NCBI GenBank assembly: GCA_035715725.1
Contig: DASTKT010000069.1
Coordinates: forward strand, 1-15,386
Direction of reading: 5' to 3'
DNA from: JADGGV01 sp035715725
Lineage (GTDB): Bacteria; Gemmatimonadota; Gemmatimonadetes; Longimicrobiales; RSA9
DNA length: 15,386 nt
Both the position numbers and the translations under genes were made by a program. Within the stretch, counting starts at the first letter, position 1; each line of letters opens with the position of its first letter. Positions 14,849 through 15,386 of this stretch are shown in pieces. The notes below the pieces were generated by a model. The model was not told the origin of the DNA. It did no database searches and worked only from the letters and a program-made list of their open reading frames with translations.

Positions 14849-15168
14849 GGGTCCATCCTATCCAGGAGGGTTTCGAGGCGATCGAACCGGTCGCGCCAGA
14901 ACGCGCCGTAGACGCCGATCCAGTCGATCAGGGGCGCCAGCCCGTCCGGCTCGGCGCTGTAGTGGGTCTCCCGGCCCTCGCGCCGATCTCGCACCAACCC
15001 GGCGAGCTTCAGGACGCGCAGGTGTTTCGAGACCGCCGGCTGCGACACACCCGCCCGGTCCGTCAGCGCCCGCACGGTCTGCTCGCCCTCGCGCGCCAGC
15101 CGCTCGAAGATCGCCCGGCGCGTCGGGTCGCCCAGGGTGCTGAAGAGCTGCGTTGCCGTGGTGACCAT
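14845..15168 (-). CDS. ArsR-family winged-helix transcriptional repressor
   Basis: A 107-aa protein with the ArsR core: LFSTLGDPTRRAIFERLA (8-25), and a helix-turn-helix starting TVRALTDRAGVSQPAVSKHL (31-50) and followed by a LVRDRREGRETHYS wing. It has no cysteine and no metal-site motif, so it is not a classical arsenic or metal sensor. It belongs with the ArsR regulators that sit before an AHSA1-type gene. I chose the ATG at 15168 because the ATG at 15186 (six residues longer) lies within the promoter. It probably represses its own operon through the palindrome at 15177-15194. Confidence 0.92.
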   Translation of the reverse strand: MVTTATQLFSTLGDPTRRAIFERLAREGEQTVRALTDRAGVSQPAVSKHLRVLKLAGLVRDRREGRETHYSAEPDGLAPLIDWIGVYGAFWRDRFDRLETLLDRMDP

Positions 15169-15204
15169 GGGCAATTCATAACCCACGGGTTATGGGTTTG
15201 TCAA
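15169..15204 (-). promoter_or_regulatory. Leaderless sigma70-type promoter of the ArsR operon
   Basis: On the minus strand, TTGACA (15204-15199) is a perfect -35 box, followed by an 18-bp spacer and TATGAA (15180-15175) as -10. Counting the usual seven bases on from the -10 places +1 at 15168, the A of the ArsR ATG. No Shine-Dalgarno is present, consistent with a leaderless transcript. Confidence 0.75.
15177..15194. promoter_or_regulatory. Palindromic operator, probable ArsR binding site
   Basis: CATAACCC-AC-GGGTTATG is a perfect 8-bp inverted repeat with a 2-base centre. It covers most of the spacer between the -35 and -10 boxes and overlaps the -10, where a bound dimer would block RNA polymerase. 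The AT-containing palindrome stands out in GC-rich DNA and fits the 12-2-12-like dyads bound by ArsR dimers. Confidence 0.8.
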
Positions 15205-15306
15205 GGCGGGCGGGCGAGCAGGGATGCGAGGCCGGCGGGCGAGCGGCGCCGCGCCCAGCCGGTCATCGGTCCGAGCCGGGGATGGGCGGGCCACCCGGCC
15301 GCGTTC

Positions 15307-15386
15307 TCAGGGCGTTCGGGGGTGCACGCAGATGCCCTGGATGGACGGGACCACTCCCGGTCCCATGTCCCCGACGAACTGGCGCA
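15307..15386 (-). CDS. Possible 3' end of a minus-strand gene (5' end outside window)
   Basis: An open minus-strand frame enters from beyond base 15386 and stops with TGA at 15307-15309. The visible 25 residues (ending VPSIQGICVHPRTP) have coherent composition and mostly G/C third positions. The plus strand is also open across this stretch, so coding is not certain. I recognise no family. The 102 bp between this stop and the ArsR -35 box contain no feature I can support. Confidence 0.35.
   Translation of the reverse strand, partial: RQFVGDMGPGVVPSIQGICVHPRTP

Noticed and set aside
15169..15186. Alternative ArsR start at 15186 (adds MGYELP)
   Set aside because: That ATG lies inside the operator and between the -35 and -10 boxes, upstream of the predicted transcript start.

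Overview
The window is very GC-rich: by eye it is mostly above 70 % G+C, and a hand count gives 52 of 60 bases for 9061-9120. It is densely coded on both strands. Two large FtsX/MacB-like permeases of the duplicated 'ADOP' type, an exported S9 peptidase, signal peptides ending in A-x-A-Q, and a glycine-zipper exported protein suggest a soil-type bacterium of the Gemmatimonadota or Acidobacteriota, with Gemmatimonadota my first guess. No rRNA, tRNA, integrase, transposase or CRISPR array was seen.

Layout. (1) 1-3970, plus strand: the 3' two thirds of an ADOP permease, then a secreted prolyl-oligopeptidase-type S9 peptidase that closes with a strong hairpin terminator. (2) 4025-6851, minus strand: a compact run, read right to left. 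It holds a 187-aa acidic protein with two similar halves, a 67-aa two-helix membrane protein, a class I SAM methyltransferase, a right-handed beta-helix protein whose ATG overlaps the methyltransferase stop (ATGA), and a 49-aa very basic protein with an ideal Shine-Dalgarno. The beta-helix gene contains a patch of markedly lower GC. (3) 7030-8763, minus strand: an MmcQ/YjbR-like protein, a SpoIIM-like membrane protein and a YdeI/OmpD-associated protein. (4) 8764-9062: a 299-bp non-coding stretch with short direct repeats and a G-tract motif. (5) 9063-12778, minus strand: a glycine-zipper exported protein, a five-helix membrane protein and a complete 827-aa ADOP permease. (6) 12922-13908, plus strand: an LCM/TIGR00027-type methyltransferase with an N-terminal hydrophobic segment. 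(7) 13986-15168, minus strand: a three-gene operon, ArsR regulator - AHSA1/SRPBCC protein - TrmO-like tRNA methyltransferase. The genes are joined by two 4-bp stop/start overlaps, and expression is apparently driven by a leaderless, autoregulated promoter. (8) The last bases may hold the 3' end of another minus-strand gene.

How the genes relate. Most of the window is ordinary housekeeping and accessory chromosome. The clearest regulated unit is the ArsR operon: a perfect 8-bp inverted repeat sits between a consensus -35 and a -10 box, and the predicted transcription start falls on the A of the ArsR ATG. The least explained unit is the 4025-6851 run. There a methyltransferase is translationally coupled to a cysteine-containing beta-helix protein without a visible signal peptide, next to uncharacterised small proteins. 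I see no strong evidence for a wholly new defence or biosynthetic system; these two regions are the best leads.
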